From Xenorhabdus mauleonii (lineage in GTDB: Bacteria > Pseudomonadota > Gammaproteobacteria > Enterobacterales > Enterobacteriaceae): a stretch of 64,000 nucleotides of DNA. The DNA lies in assembly GCF_900113945.1 (NCBI RefSeq), contig NZ_FORG01000010.1, positions 100,104-164,103 of the forward strand, given 5' to 3'. This document shows, in pieces, positions 9,036 to 18,408 of the stretch (position 1 is its first letter; each line of letters opens with the position of its first letter). Position numbers and translations under genes: made by a program. The notes under the pieces are model-generated. The model ran no database searches and was not told the origin of the DNA. It was given only the letters and a program-made list of their open reading frames with translations.

Positions 9036-10268
9036 ATGCAATCATTTGATGTGGTGATCGCAGGGGGCGGTATGGTTGGCCTTGCGCTGGCCTGTGGTTT
9101 GCAGGGTAGCGGTTTGCGCATCGCGATTGTAGAAGAATATCCGCCGACAGAGACATTTGATGCCAGCGATGAACATGCACTGCGGGTATCAGCCATCAAT
9201 GCTGCCAGTGAACGGTTACTGACCCACCTTGGTGTCTGGCAGAATATTCTGGCAATGCGGGCAAGCCCTTATCAGGGAATGGCTGTCTGGGATCAGGACA
9301 GTTTCGGCCGTATTCAATTTAATGCGGCTGAAAATGGCCTGACACACCTTGGTCATATCATTGAAAACCGGGTTATCAGGCAGGCGCTTTGGCAACGGGC
9401 AGAAAGCCTGTCGGATGTGACTATTTTTGCCCCATCCTCCCTTCAAAATGTTGCTTGGGGAGAAAACGAAGCATTCATTACCTTATCTGATAACCGGATG
9501 TTGACTTCGCGACTGGTTGTTGGTGCAGATGGCGCCCATTCTTGGTTGCGCCAACATGCTGATATTCCACTGACTTTCTGGGATTATGAACATCACGCCT
9601 TGGTGGCAACCATTCGTACCGATGAACCCCATCAGGGTGTTGCGCATCAGGTTTTTCATGGTGACGGCATACTGGCCTTCTTGCCATTGTCCGATCCCCA
9701 TTTATGTTCCATTGTCTGGTCATTGCCAGCTGAGTCGGCACAACGGCTCAAGGTGATGGAGCCGGAGTTGTTTAACCGGCAATTGGGCGTGACTTTTGAT
9801 ATGTGTCTTGGTCAGTGTGAACTGGTCAGTGACAGGCAAAGCATCCCACTAATGGGACGATATGCCCGTAATTTCGCCGCACATCGCTTAGCTCTTTTGG
9901 GGGATGCGGCACATACTATCCATCCTTTGGCTGGCCAAGGCGTCAATCTGGGATTCATGGATGTGGCGGAGCTGATTGGTGAACTGAGCCGCCTGAATAA
10001 GCAAGGAAAAGACATTGGCCAGTATCTCTATCTGGGGCGTTATGAACGTCGCCGTAAACACAGCGCAGCATTAATGTTGGCAGGAATGCAGGGATTCCGT
10101 CAGTTATTCGATGGCAATAACCCCGCTAAGAAGTTATTCCGGGACATTGGATTGGCGCTGGCTGATCATTTGCCCGGTGTTAAACCACAATTGCTTCGCC
10201 ACGCAATGGGGCTAAATGATCTCCCTGATTGGCTGATTAACCAAACCTCTTCAGTTGAAAAAATCTAA
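9036..10268 (+). CDS. ubiI: 2-octaprenylphenol hydroxylase UbiI (VisC)
   Basis: FAD monooxygenase for C5-hydroxylation in aerobic ubiquinone synthesis; it works with UbiH in the Ubi metabolon. The 410-residue product has GGGMVGLALACGL at the N-terminus, VGADGAHSWLRQ in the middle and LLGDAAHTIHPLAGQGVNLG as second FAD motif. The frame is open back to 8991 inside ubiH, but ATG 9036 follows AGAGGAAAG at proper spacing and matches the family N-terminus (QSFDVVIAGGGM). A strong terminator 40 bp downstream closes the pepP-ubiH-ubiI unit. Confidence 0.94.
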   Translation: MQSFDVVIAGGGMVGLALACGLQGSGLRIAIVEEYPPTETFDASDEHALRVSAINAASERLLTHLGVWQNILAMRASPYQGMAVWDQDSFGRIQFNAAENGLTHLGHIIENRVIRQALWQRAESLSDVTIFAPSSLQNVAWGENEAFITLSDNRMLTSRLVVGADGAHSWLRQHADIPLTFWDYEHHALVATIRTDEPHQGVAHQVFHGDGILAFLPLSDPHLCSIVWSLPAESAQRLKVMEPELFNRQLGVTFDMCLGQCELVSDRQSIPLMGRYARNFAAHRLALLGDAAHTIHPLAGQGVNLGFMDVAELIGELSRLNKQGKDIGQYLYLGRYERRRKHSAALMLAGMQGFRQLFDGNNPAKKLFRDIGLALADHLPGVKPQLLRHAMGLNDLPDWLINQTSSVEKI

Positions 10269-10306
10269 TTCAACGCATTATTTAGGATTAGTTTTTTTCA
10301 TGTGAG

Positions 10307-10352
10307 ACTAAAGTGTGTTCAGTTGATTTATTTCACACTTTAGTCATTTTCT
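10307..10352 (+). terminator. Rho-independent terminator after ubiI
   Basis: A perfect 12-bp stem GACTAAAGTGTG (10307-10318) / CACACTTTAGTC (10335-10346) followed by ATTTTCT. Confidence 0.8.
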
Positions 10353-10640
10353 AATTTAATTAGACTGTATTCTCCCTTTTATTGCCAATTTTGAGTGCAA
10401 TGGCACAATAAATTAGACAAAAATTCTGCATGATAGTGAATGTTTTTTTAGGTGAACACTCTGGTGCAGCTAATTTATTTTATGGTTCATTTCTATTTTC
10501 AGTGATAACTTCTGATCCCAAGGTATTGTTTGCGTGGTTAACCGCTTCTCTGCTTCATGATCCAACATCTGCCGGTTAATGCGCTGTATGTTTTTTCAGG
10601 TCACGAATGTTTTCATGTCAAGAATGGAAAGAGGGAAAGA
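10353..10640. other. gcv operon upstream region
   Basis: About 290 bp without a gene between the ubiI terminator and gcvT. By analogy with E. coli this should hold the gcv promoter and sites for GcvA, Lrp and PurR, but no site could be assigned with confidence. No glycine riboswitch fold was recognised. The gcvT frame is open back to 10557, but those codons have no family match and are treated as leader. Confidence 0.5.
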
Positions 10641-11738
10641 ATGTCAAAACACACCCCACTATATGATCAGCATCTGGCATGTGGAGCACGCATGGTGGAT
10701 TTTCATGGCTGGATGATGCCTCTGCATTATGGATCACAAATCGACGAGCATCACACAGTGCGTACCGATGCTGGTATGTTCGACGTTTCCCACATGACAA
10801 TTGTGGATTTGCACGGTACAGGTTGCCGTGATTTTCTCCGTTACCTTCTGGCAAATGACATTGCCAAACTCACTGAATCAGGCAAGGCGCTTTATACCGG
10901 CATGTTGAATGCCTCTGGTGGCGTTATTGATGACCTTATCGTCTATTTCTTTACCGACAATTTCTATCGTATGGTCGTTAACTCGGCCTCCCGTGAGAAA
11001 GATTTAGCATGGATTCAGCAACATGCAGAGAAATATGATGTTGAGATTACTGCACGTGATGATTTGGCATTAATCGCAGTTCAAGGGCCTCAATCACAAA
11101 GCAAAGTGCAGGCATTGCTCAGTGATGAACAAAAGCAGTCAATTGCCGGCATGAAGCCTTTTTTTGGTATCCAGACAGGGAATTTATTCATTGCGACAAC
11201 CGGTTATACCGGTGAAGCAGGTTATGAAATCGCCTTACCAAAAGAACAGGCCGCCGATTTCTGGCAGCAATTATTATCTGTAGGTGTAAAACCTGCGGGA
11301 TTGGGTGCACGTGACACATTGCGCCTTGAAGCCGGCATGAACCTTTATGGTCAGGAAATGGATGAAACCATTTCACCTCTGGCAGCCAACATGGGCTGGA
11401 CAATTGCCTGGAAACCGGAAGATCGTCAGTTTATTGGTCGAGAAGCACTGGAAAGACAGCGTGAAGTCGGTACTGAACAGCTGGTCGGACTTGTCATGCG
11501 TGAAAAAGGGGTATTACGGGGTGGGCTAACTGTCAGCTTTAGTGTTGATTCTGGTGAAATGCAAACCGGCATTATTACCAGCGGAACATTTTCTCCGACT
11601 TTGGGGTTCAGCATCGCTCTCGCGCGCGTACCTCAGGGAATTGGTGAGCAGGCTGTCGTCCAGATCCGCAACCGTGAAATACCCGTGCAAGTGGTTAAAC
11701 CGGGCTTTGTGCGAATGGGGAAACCACTCGTAGAGTGA
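10641..11738 (+). CDS. gcvT: Glycine cleavage system T protein (aminomethyltransferase)
   Basis: Takes the aminomethyl group from lipoylated GcvH and transfers methylene to THF, releasing ammonia. The 365-residue product begins [20 protein letters not shown], as in E. coli, and keeps the folate-binding GMFDVSHM region, the GTGCRDFL block and [13 protein letters not shown] with the catalytic aspartate. ATG 10641 follows GAGGGAAAG at good spacing, whereas the open frame extends 28 codons further upstream. It is the first gene of gcvT-gcvH-gcvP; gcvH follows after 72 bp. Confidence 0.95.
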   Translation: MSKHTPLYDQHLACGARMVDFHGWMMPLHYGSQIDEHHTVRTDAGMFDVSHMTIVDLHGTGCRDFLRYLLANDIAKLTESGKALYTGMLNASGGVIDDLIVYFFTDNFYRMVVNSASREKDLAWIQQHAEKYDVEITARDDLALIAVQGPQSQSKVQALLSDEQKQSIAGMKPFFGIQTGNLFIATTGYTGEAGYEIALPKEQAADFWQQLLSVGVKPAGLGARDTLRLEAGMNLYGQEMDETISPLAANMGWTIAWKPEDRQFIGREALERQREVGTEQLVGLVMREKGVLRGGLTVSFSVDSGEMQTGIITSGTFSPTLGFSIALARVPQGIGEQAVVQIRNREIPVQVVKPGFVRMGKPLVE

Positions 11739-11810
11739 TTTTTGAATAAAATGTTTTGATTGTTGTAATTTTTTTTTGATTAATCATTAAGAAACAAGGA
11801 GATGGCAGCA

Positions 11811-12200
11811 ATGAGTCATGTACCGGCAGAATTGAAATATACAGAATCACACGAATGGGTTCGTTCGGAAGGCAATGGTGAATATACAGTTGGCATTACC
11901 GAACATGCCCAGCAATTATTGGGTGATATGGTGTTTGTTGATTTGCCGGATGTCGGCACAGAAGTAAACAGCGGCGATGATTGTGCAGTTGTTGAATCCG
12001 TTAAAGCGGCTTCTGATATTTATGCACCATTGAGCGGTGAAATTATCGCAATTAACCCGGAATTAGAGGAAGCCCCCGAATTAGTGAACAGCGAGCCTTA
12101 TAATGAAGGTTGGCTGTTCCGAATAAAAACCACTGACGATAGTGGGCTTGCTAACCTGCTTGATGCTGAAGGCTATCAATCACTTCTGGAAGAAGAATAA
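11811..12200 (+). CDS. gcvH: Glycine cleavage system H protein
   Basis: Lipoyl carrier of the glycine cleavage complex, shuttling the aminomethyl intermediate between GcvP, GcvT and Lpd. The 129-residue product matches E. coli in length; the lipoylated lysine is Lys65 in [12 protein letters not shown]. An earlier in-frame ATG (11802) directly abuts AAGGAG, so ATG 11811 with 9-base spacing is chosen. Unusually, a terminator-like hairpin and an interspersed repeat separate it from gcvP (307-bp gap). Confidence 0.96.
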   Translation: MSHVPAELKYTESHEWVRSEGNGEYTVGITEHAQQLLGDMVFVDLPDVGTEVNSGDDCAVVESVKAASDIYAPLSGEIIAINPELEEAPELVNSEPYNEGWLFRIKTTDDSGLANLLDAEGYQSLLEEE

Positions 12201-12211
12201 TTATTTTTTAC

Positions 12212-12247
12212 CGCCCCATATCACTCTGTGAATGGGGCGTTTCTTTA
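12212..12247 (+). terminator. Terminator-like hairpin after gcvH
   Basis: An 8-bp stem CGCCCCAT (12212-12219) / ATGGGGCG (12232-12239) followed by TTTCTTT, lying 11 bp after the gcvH stop. It probably attenuates or ends transcription before gcvP. Confidence 0.7.
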
Positions 12248-12270
12248 TGAGCCATTTTTTATCTATACCC

Positions 12271-12485
12271 TATACCCCATGAATTTCGAGTTGCTATGGA
12301 TTTCGAATTGTATTGAGGCGGCAAGCAAGGGAGTGACAAATTCGTCAGGCACGAATTTATCCAACCTATGGCTGTCCTCCGGTAAAAGGCAGGAGTTTCT
12401 TATTCATCCCTGAGAGCATAATAGTTATGTGAATGGGGGGAACGAGTGCAGCCAATAACGCGGCAACTTGAAAGACGATGGGTAT
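12271..12485. repeat. Interspersed inverted-repeat element, 215 bp (copy 1)
   Basis: The left end TATACCCCATGAATTTCGAG and the right end CAACTTGAAAGACGATGGGT are imperfect inverted repeats. The right part GCAGCCAATAACGCGGCAAC matches a second copy at 60214-60353 (GCAGCCAACAAAGGGCAAC). It has no coding capacity, so it is a MITE-like or ERIC-like element. It ends only 23 bp before the gcvP start codon. Confidence 0.75.
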
Positions 12486-12507
12486 GAGTTTCAGGAAACT
12501 ATTATCA

Positions 12508-15384
12508 ATGACCCAGACACTAATCCAACTTGAAAATCAAGGTGAATTCATACGTCGCCACATTGGTTCTTCTGCTGAACAGCAAACAGAAATGCTGGCA
12601 ATAGTTGGAGCAGATTCCCTTGATGAGCTGACAGAAAAAATCGTTCCTCGCAATATCGCCTTATCAGAGCCACCTGCAATTGGTGAAAGTGCGACAGAAC
12701 AACAGGCATTGGCTGAATTGAAAACGATGGCGAGCCAAAATCAGCGCTATCAAACATATATCGGCATGGGATATTCGCCATCCATACTCCCGCCGGTTAT
12801 TCTACGCAATTTATTGGAAAATCCGGGTTGGTATACGGCATATACCCCTTATCAGCCGGAAGTTTCCCAAGGCCGACTGGAAGCACTGCTGAATTTCCAG
12901 CAAGTGACTATTGACCTGACCGGCTTGGATCTTGCTTCTGCCTCTTTATTGGATGAAGCAACGGCAGCGGCAGAAGCCATGGCGATGGCAAAAAGAATCA
13001 GCAAACTGAAAGGGGCCAACCGTTTCTTCGTGGCAGATGACATTCATCCACAAACATTGGATGTTATACGCACTCGGGCAGAAACATTTGGTTTTGAAGT
13101 CATCGTTGATAAAGCAGAAAAATCACTGGAACTGGATGGTATCTTTGGCGTTTTGCTGCAACAAGTTGGCACAACAGGCGAAGTTCATGACTACAGTGCA
13201 CTTATTGCGGCATTGAAAGAGCGTAAAGCCATTGTCAGCGTTGCTGCGGATTTCATGGCATTAGTCATATTGACCGCGCCGGGCAAACAAGGAGCTGACA
13301 TCGTATTTGGTTCCGCACAGCGTTTTGGTGTTCCGATGGGATACGGCGGCCCTCATGCTGCTTTCTTTGCCTGCCGCGATGAGTTCAAACGCTCAATGCC
13401 GGGACGTATCATCGGTGTTTCCCGCGATGCAGCGGGCAACAGGGCACTGCGTATGGCGATGCAAACCCGTGAACAGCACATCCGCCGTGAAAAAGCGAAC
13501 TCAAATATTTGTACCTCTCAGGTCTTGCTGGCAAATATTGCGGGTATGTACGCGGTTTATCACGGTGAAAAAGGTTTGAAACGCATTGCAAACCGCATCC
13601 ATCGCCTGACAGATATTCTGGCTGCCGGTTTGCAAAAAGCAGGTATGTCACTGCGCCATAAAACATGGTTTGACACCTTGACTGTTGAAGTCGCAGATAA
13701 ATCTCAGGTTTTGGCAAGAGCGGAAAAAGCGCAAATTAACCTGCGTACCGATATTCTGGGTGCGGTAAGTGTTTCTCTGAGTGAAAAAACCAGCCGCGAT
13801 GATTTAGTCACATTATTCAGAGTGCTGACGGGTTCCGAAGCCACTCTGGATATCGAGACTCTCGACAATGAATTATCTGTAGCAAGCCAATCCATACCTG
13901 CTTCCATGCTGCGCCATGATGAAATTCTGGCACACGATAACTTCCGTCGTTATCACAGCGAAACTGACATGATGCGTTACTTGCACAGTCTGGAGCGTAA
14001 AGATTTGGCTCTGAATCAGGCAATGATCCCACTGGGCTCATGTACCATGAAACTGAATGCCGTCGCTGAAATCACGCCGATTACATGGCCTGAATTCACC
14101 GACATGCATCCTTTCTGCCCGCCAGAGCAAGCTCAAGGTTACCATCAAATGATCGGCCAACTTTCCCATTGGTTGGTATTGCTAACCGGATATGATGCTT
14201 TCTGCATGCAGCCGAACTCCGGTGCGCAAGGTGAATACGCGGGCTTGCTCGCGATCCGCCGTTATTACGCCAGCCGAGGTGAGCAGCACCGACATGTTTG
14301 TCTGATCCCAAGCTCAGCGCACGGTACAAACCCGGCGTCAGCAAATATGGCGGGTATGACGGTTGTTGTCGTGAGCTGTGATAGCAGTGGTAACATCGAT
14401 CTGGCTGACTTGCGCGAAAAAGCGGAAAAACACAGTAATGATCTCGCCTGTATCATGGTGACTTACCCATCGACTCATGGTGTGTATGAAGAAACCATCC
14501 GTGAAGTTTGCGACATCATTCACCAAAACGGCGGTCAGGTTTACCTTGACGGCGCTAACATGAATGCCCAAGTGGGTATCACGACACCAGGTTTTATCGG
14601 TGCAGACGTTTCTCACTTGAACCTGCATAAAACCTTCTGTATTCCTCATGGCGGCGGTGGTCCAGGCATGGGGCCGATTGGTGTGAAGAAACATCTGGCT
14701 CCTTTTGTACCGGGTCATTCTGTGGTTGAGATGGATGGCGTTACCACGTTGGGTGCCGTATCCGCAGCACCATTTGGCAGCGCTTCCATTCTGCCGATTA
14801 GCTGGATGTATATTCGCATGATGGGAGCAAAAGGTCTGAAACAGGCCAGCCAAGTTGCCATCTTGAACGCAAACTATATCGCGGCTCGCTTAAAAGGCGC
14901 TTATGAGATCCTTTATACCGGGCGCGGTGGCTATGTTGCCCACGAATGTATTTTGGATATCCGCCCGTTGAAAGAAGAGTTCGGCATCAGTGAAATGGAT
15001 ATCGCCAAGCGCTTGATTGATTATGGTTTCCATGCACCCACCATGTCATTCCCTGTTGCTGGTACCCTGATGGTGGAACCAACGGAATCAGAAAGCAAAG
15101 TAGAGATCGATCGTTTCATTGACGCAATGCTGGCAATTCGTGATGAAATCAGCAAAGTGGCAACCGGGGAATGGCCATTGGAAGACAACCCTCTGGTTAA
15201 TGCTCCGCATGTTCAGGCTGAATTGGTTTCTGATTGGAATCATGCATATAGCCGTGAACTTGCTGTTTTCCCAACGGAGGAAACTAAAGCCAATAAATAT
15301 TGGCCAACCGTTAAACGCCTCGATGATGTGTACGGCGACCGCAATTTGCATTGCTCTTGTGCACCAATTGAAAATTATCGTTAA
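12508..15384 (+). CDS. gcvP: Glycine dehydrogenase (decarboxylating), P protein
   Basis: PLP-dependent enzyme that decarboxylates glycine and loads the aminomethyl group onto GcvH. The 958 residues equal the E. coli size (957) and match throughout. The PLP lysine lies in [19 protein letters not shown] in the C-terminal half. The frame is open from 12478, but those codons lie inside the end of the repeat element. ATG 12508 gives the family N-terminus [20 protein letters not shown] with CAGGAAAC as ribosome site. Only the ribosome site separates the gene from the inserted repeat, so its promoter may be supplied by or lie within that repeat. Confidence 0.96.
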   Translation: MTQTLIQLENQGEFIRRHIGSSAEQQTEMLAIVGADSLDELTEKIVPRNIALSEPPAIGESATEQQALAELKTMASQNQRYQTYIGMGYSPSILPPVILRNLLENPGWYTAYTPYQPEVSQGRLEALLNFQQVTIDLTGLDLASASLLDEATAAAEAMAMAKRISKLKGANRFFVADDIHPQTLDVIRTRAETFGFEVIVDKAEKSLELDGIFGVLLQQVGTTGEVHDYSALIAALKERKAIVSVAADFMALVILTAPGKQGADIVFGSAQRFGVPMGYGGPHAAFFACRDEFKRSMPGRIIGVSRDAAGNRALRMAMQTREQHIRREKANSNICTSQVLLANIAGMYAVYHGEKGLKRIANRIHRLTDILAAGLQKAGMSLRHKTWFDTLTVEVADKSQVLARAEKAQINLRTDILGAVSVSLSEKTSRDDLVTLFRVLTGSEATLDIETLDNELSVASQSIPASMLRHDEILAHDNFRRYHSETDMMRYLHSLERKDLALNQAMIPLGSCTMKLNAVAEITPITWPEFTDMHPFCPPEQAQGYHQMIGQLSHWLVLLTGYDAFCMQPNSGAQGEYAGLLAIRRYYASRGEQHRHVCLIPSSAHGTNPASANMAGMTVVVVSCDSSGNIDLADLREKAEKHSNDLACIMVTYPSTHGVYEETIREVCDIIHQNGGQVYLDGANMNAQVGITTPGFIGADVSHLNLHKTFCIPHGGGGPGMGPIGVKKHLAPFVPGHSVVEMDGVTTLGAVSAAPFGSASILPISWMYIRMMGAKGLKQASQVAILNANYIAARLKGAYEILYTGRGGYVAHECILDIRPLKEEFGISEMDIAKRLIDYGFHAPTMSFPVAGTLMVEPTESESKVEIDRFIDAMLAIRDEISKVATGEWPLEDNPLVNAPHVQAELVSDWNHAYSRELAVFPTEETKANKYWPTVKRLDDVYGDRNLHCSCAPIENYR

Positions 15385-15411
15385 TGACGCATTAAACATT
15401 AATCAGCATTT

Positions 15412-15434
15412 ATCCCCGTTCAATGAACGGGGAT
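15412..15434 (+). terminator. Hairpin after gcvP
   Basis: A perfect 9-bp stem ATCCCCGTT (15412-15420) / AACGGGGAT (15426-15434) 27 bp after the stop codon. The tail AGCTAGCACCATTTTG is only weakly U-rich. Confidence 0.5.
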
Positions 15435-15501
15435 AGCTAGCACCATTTTGACAAGCCATTTAATGCAAATATTAAACGTCTGAATATTGTTAGAGGTGAC
15501 T

Positions 15502-16131
15502 ATGCCAGAAATTCATAATGTGGTTGGTTTTTCTTTTATCGCATTAGGTATGGTTTTGACCCCAGGGCCTAACATGATTTACCTGATTTCTCGTTCTATT
15601 TGTCAGGGTCGCATAGCCGGATTAGTATCATTAATTGGGGTGGCTGTTGGTTTTGTTTTTTATATGTTATGCGCAGCATTTGGTATCACCACTTTTTTGA
15701 TGATGGTGCCTTTTGCTTATGACACATTAAGAATCGCAGGCGCGTGTTATTTAATTTATCTTGCCTGGCAAGCGGTAAGGCCAAGAGGCAAATCACCATT
15801 TGAAGTCAAAGAATTGCAGCCTGATAGTAATAAGAAACTGTTCACAATGGGATTTATAACAAATCTGCTTAATCCTAAGATTGCTGTGATGTACCTTTCT
15901 TTATTACCCCAATTTATTTCACCCGGTCATTGCTCTGTTTTATCCCAATCCCTATTTCTTGGGTTCACACAAATTATAATTAGTGTTGCTGTCAATACTA
16001 TTATTGTACTTAGCGCCAGTACCATAGCGGTACACCTTTCCAACCGTCCTGTCTGGTTACAAGTGCAACGTTATTTGATGGGGACGGTATTATTTGGATT
16101 GGCAACCAAAATGATGATTAACGATAAATAA
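15502..16131 (+). CDS. LysE-family amino acid exporter
   Basis: A 209-residue inner membrane protein with about six hydrophobic segments. It has the family signature GMVLTPGPNMIYLISRSICQ at residues 13-32 and the GFITNLLNPKIAVMYLSLLPQF block after a short polar loop. Members export lysine, threonine or homoserine-type compounds, or leucine, but the substrate cannot be read from the sequence. ATG 15502 follows GAGGTG at 5 bases; the frame extends 15 bases further to a TTG with no support. It starts accessory block A immediately after gcvP. Confidence 0.85.
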   Translation: MPEIHNVVGFSFIALGMVLTPGPNMIYLISRSICQGRIAGLVSLIGVAVGFVFYMLCAAFGITTFLMMVPFAYDTLRIAGACYLIYLAWQAVRPRGKSPFEVKELQPDSNKKLFTMGFITNLLNPKIAVMYLSLLPQFISPGHCSVLSQSLFLGFTQIIISVAVNTIIVLSASTIAVHLSNRPVWLQVQRYLMGTVLFGLATKMMINDK

Positions 16132-16151
16132 TGAACAGATTTTTATTATGT

Positions 16152-16250
16152 GCAGGCTAGGGGTTACCTTAACGATGCCAACATCAAGGCCCAAATGGGT
16201 ATCACCATACTGATTTTGTGGGGCAGATGTTTCTCATTTGAACTTTGTTT
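16152..16250 (+). pseudogene. Decayed fragment of a gcvP gene
   Basis: About 95 bases that align with intact gcvP at roughly 14533-14630. Shared blocks include GTTACCTTAACGATGCCAAC against GTTTACCTTGACGGCGCTAA, GGCCCAAATGGGTATCACC, and GCAGATGTTTCTCATTTGAA against GCAGACGTTTCTCACTTGAA. Translated, GYLNDANIKAQMGIT parallels [15 protein letters not shown] of GcvP. A short internal deletion breaks the frame. It corresponds to the segment just ahead of the PLP lysine and is a non-functional relic of a duplication or of another strain's gcvP. Confidence 0.75.
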
Positions 16251-16266
16251 ATTGCCCATGTTGTTT

Positions 16267-16363
16267 TATACCCTATTAACTCCAAGTTTCAGGAAGCAAC
16301 GTATTATCATCCCGCGACGCGGGATGATAATACATGCACCTTGAAGTACGACGCGTATATACC
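16267..16363 (+). repeat. Interspersed palindromic element, ~94 bp (copy 1)
   Basis: Starts TATACCCTATTAACTCCAAG and ends TTGAAGTACGACGCGTATA. The core is a perfect 16-bp inverted repeat, GTATTATCATCCCGCG (16301-16316) and its complement (16318-16333), around a single A. Near-identical copies lie at 19351-19442 (opposite orientation) and 40296-40388. The ends are imperfect inverted repeats, so it is MITE-like. Confidence 0.9.
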
Positions 16364-16647
16364 TGTTATCTTCCAAATTGCTGCATTTCAGGCTTTGGCT
16401 GCTTCTTTACATTCATTGAATATAGATATTGCTTTTTTTCTTAAGATATTATGTTTTTTATTTTTCAATAATATATTTTGGTGATAAACAAAATAAATAA
16501 GAAATAATAAAAAATACTAAATTCATAAAGAGTTAGCAGCTAATTTACCTTTCCTAATGAAAAGAAATTATGCTTTAATCAGGAGGGAAAGCATTATAAA
16601 CCCTCATCGTAGAAAAATAATACTCTTTTATAATAATAGGATTGAAA

Positions 16648-17451
16648 ATGTTTACTGTCATGACCGAAGCATTTTTTCATACCAGTTTTCTCCATGAAAA
16701 ATTGAAAGACTTCCAGCTTAATTGGATTATCAGAAATTTCAGGAAATTAGATAAATTAACATTAGATAATATCCATCATGAACTTTCCAGAAAAGACAAA
16801 ATAACGGATGATGATCTCATTAAATTAGAAGAAGCTTATAAAGGGCTTAATGAGGCAGAGAAATACCTTGCAAAAACTCATGGCGTTCCTGCAACTCATG
16901 CATTATCTACTGCCAATATGGTTGATACAGGAAACTTTGGGGAGGATTTTTATCAGGATTATTTGAGTACGGAATACAGTAAAAATAATGAAGGCACGCT
17001 TATTTTTTTGAATGTGATTTTGGCGCCATTTTGGATAGATCACTTTGATAAAAAAATAGTCAATGCGCATTCTGCCATTTTACCGTATGCCAGAGGGATG
17101 TTCGCCATTGAACAATTGGCAACGGCTGGAAATAAAGAGTCGGTTGAACGTGCTGCCGGGGCAACGATTCATTATATTGACCCTGGAATAGATACCGGCC
17201 CGATTATCGAACAAAAGAGGCTCCCTTCACCTTGGGCATTAGACAGTATATGGGCAGTGAAAGGTGAATCTCAGCTTACGGCATTTGGGTTGTTGAAAAG
17301 CTATCTGGAGCGAGATAATAAATTCCAATTTACTGATATCATATCGATTGAACAAGATATTGAAAGCCCTTTATTTGTCAGTAAAACCTTTACCAATGAA
17401 GTGAAGCGTAACGCGGAAAATTCTTTTTTAAAGATGAAAGAACAACATTAA
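16648..17451 (+). CDS. Formyltransferase-fold protein, substrate unknown
   Basis: A 267-residue cytosolic protein. The C-terminal half carries the formyl_trans_N signature: NAHSAILPYARG (as in the NxHpSlLP block of GART and Fmt) followed by GATIHYIDPGIDTGPIIEQ, the folate/catalytic region with the conserved aspartate of DTGPII. The N-terminal ~90 residues are helical and unlike Fmt or PurN, and there is no Fmt C-terminal domain. It is likely a 10-formyl-THF-dependent formyltransferase acting on an amine or sugar nucleotide, or an inactive relative. It stands alone: repeat upstream, convergent gene downstream. ATG 16648 is preferred over TTG 16642 because of the AGG at 16638. Confidence 0.7.
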   Translation: MFTVMTEAFFHTSFLHEKLKDFQLNWIIRNFRKLDKLTLDNIHHELSRKDKITDDDLIKLEEAYKGLNEAEKYLAKTHGVPATHALSTANMVDTGNFGEDFYQDYLSTEYSKNNEGTLIFLNVILAPFWIDHFDKKIVNAHSAILPYARGMFAIEQLATAGNKESVERAAGATIHYIDPGIDTGPIIEQKRLPSPWALDSIWAVKGESQLTAFGLLKSYLERDNKFQFTDIISIEQDIESPLFVSKTFTNEVKRNAENSFLKMKEQH

Positions 17452-17499
17452 TCAATACGCATATCCTTTATTAGAAAGGATGTGGAATTAAAGAAATTT

Positions 17500-17526
17500 C
17501 AATAAAAAAGCCTCTGAAAAGAGGCT
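17500..17526 (-). terminator. Terminator of the 17.5-kb small secreted gene
   Basis: A 7-bp stem AGCCTCT (17509-17515) / AGAGGCT (17520-17526) with a GAAA loop. On the minus strand it is followed by TTTTTTATT. Confidence 0.8.
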
Positions 17527-17538
17527 ATTCATCAGATG

Positions 17539-17832
17539 TTATACTTTCTTGCCTTCATAGTAAGCAACATAGCCTTTACCGCAATGGGCGGCTACAGGCT
17601 TAACACCCTGCAAATAATAATGAACATTGCCGTCAACGAAATCACTTTCAAAAATATAATTAGAGCGAACTTCATATAATTGAAATACTGTGCCATTTGG
17701 ACCAGTATGGGTTCTTCCGGAACTATAACAATCGTTATAGTTAAAATCTTTATTTACTGACGCGTTTGCCATTCCGCCAGTTAATATAAGAGCTGCAGCC
17801 AGCGCACCACCAACGAATAATTTCTTCAACAT
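17539..17832 (-). CDS. Small secreted two-cysteine protein, paralogue 1
   Basis: A 97-residue protein of no recognised family. Residues 1-24 are a Sec signal peptide (MLKKLFVGGALAAALIL, then GGMANA). The mature part has exactly two cysteines, Cys35 and Cys84, likely a disulfide, and a C-terminal motif (H/W)-(Y/H)-(L/F)-x-G...C-G...Y-E seen here as HYYLQG, HCGKG and AYYEGKK. It shares the motif and nearly the whole signal peptide with the next two genes in tandem. A palindromic operator lies 59 bp upstream and its own terminator lies downstream. The function is unknown: secreted effector, bacteriocin-like or inhibitor are all possible. Confidence 0.8.
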   Translation of the reverse strand: MLKKLFVGGALAAALILTGGMANASVNKDFNYNDCYSSGRTHTGPNGTVFQLYEVRSNYIFESDFVDGNVHYYLQGVKPVAAHCGKGYVAYYEGKKV

Positions 17833-17880
17833 AAAAACCTCTCGGTAGCATTAATTTAACTTTCTATTTAAATTTATCAA

Positions 17881-17901
17881 TTATCAAATTATATTTGATA
17901 A
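17881..17901 (-). promoter_or_regulatory. Palindromic operator upstream of paralogue 1
   Basis: The perfect inverted repeat TTATCAAA-N5-TTTGATAA, centred 59 bp upstream of the start codon. The same palindrome sits at the identical distance from paralogue 2 (18409-18429). The regulator is unknown. On the minus strand TTTGATAAT within it could also serve as part of a promoter -10. Confidence 0.65.
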
Positions 17902-18000
17902 GATGAGTTGAATATTAATCATTGTAGGAGGTATTGACTATTTCAAAAATTAGAGCTGTATATGTTTTTTATATTGTTTTTCTGTTTGGTATTATAAAAC

Positions 18001-18031
18001 AATAGACCTCATTAATTTAATGAGGTCTATT
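18001..18031 (-). terminator. Terminator between paralogues 1 and 2
   Basis: A perfect 13-bp stem AATAGACCTCATT (18001-18013) / AATGAGGTCTATT (18019-18031). Both flanks are AT-rich (minus-strand tail GTTTTATAAT), so it may work in both directions. Confidence 0.75.
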
Positions 18032-18075
18032 ATATTTGGAATTCGTGTAATAATAGCGTGTTCAGTACGTTATTA

Positions 18076-18360
18076 TTATGATTTTACCGCTTCATATTTA
18101 CCAACGTAAACACTCATTCCGCAATTATATAGTTTTTTAAAGCCTTTTAAATGCCATTCAAATCCGTCTTCTTTACGTACGTCAAGAAAAACAATACCAT
18201 CTTTAACCAAATATTTAGTATAGACGCCATTGTTATATTCAACAGCGGAAGAATGACAATTGTTCCAAGGGATATCTGTGTTTGCTGATGCAGTGCTAAT
18301 ACCGCCAGTTAATGTGAGAGCCGCAGCCAATGCACCACCGACGAATAGTTTTTTCAACAT
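18076..18360 (-). CDS. Small secreted two-cysteine protein, paralogue 2
   Basis: A 94-residue paralogue of the neighbouring gene. The signal peptide (MLKKLFVGGALAAALTL, GGISTASA) differs from paralogue 1 by very few residues. The mature chain has Cys35 (in WNNCHSS) and Cys80 (in YNCGMSVYVGKYE), with FEWHLKG between them. The first cysteine is at the same position as in paralogue 1. Its upstream DNA resembles that of paralogue 1 over the operator and again further up (TATGTTTTTTACATTG against TATGTTTTTTATATTG), so the gene and its control region were duplicated together. AAAGGA precedes the start codon. The function is unknown. Confidence 0.8.
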   Translation of the reverse strand: MLKKLFVGGALAAALTLTGGISTASANTDIPWNNCHSSAVEYNNGVYTKYLVKDGIVFLDVRKEDGFEWHLKGFKKLYNCGMSVYVGKYEAVKS

Positions 18361-18408
18361 ATAAACATTCCTTTAACATTTAATTAGCTTTTGATGTGAT
18401 TTCATAAA

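Noticed and set aside
10557..10640. 28-codon N-terminal extension of gcvT
   Set aside because: ATG 10641 has the ribosome site and matches the GcvT start in E. coli.
12478..12507. Ten extra N-terminal codons of gcvP
   Set aside because: They lie partly inside the repeat element; the family N-terminus MTQTL starts at 12508.
14338..14853. 171-codon minus-strand frame inside gcvP
   Set aside because: Shadow of conserved gcvP codons; no promoter or ribosome site.
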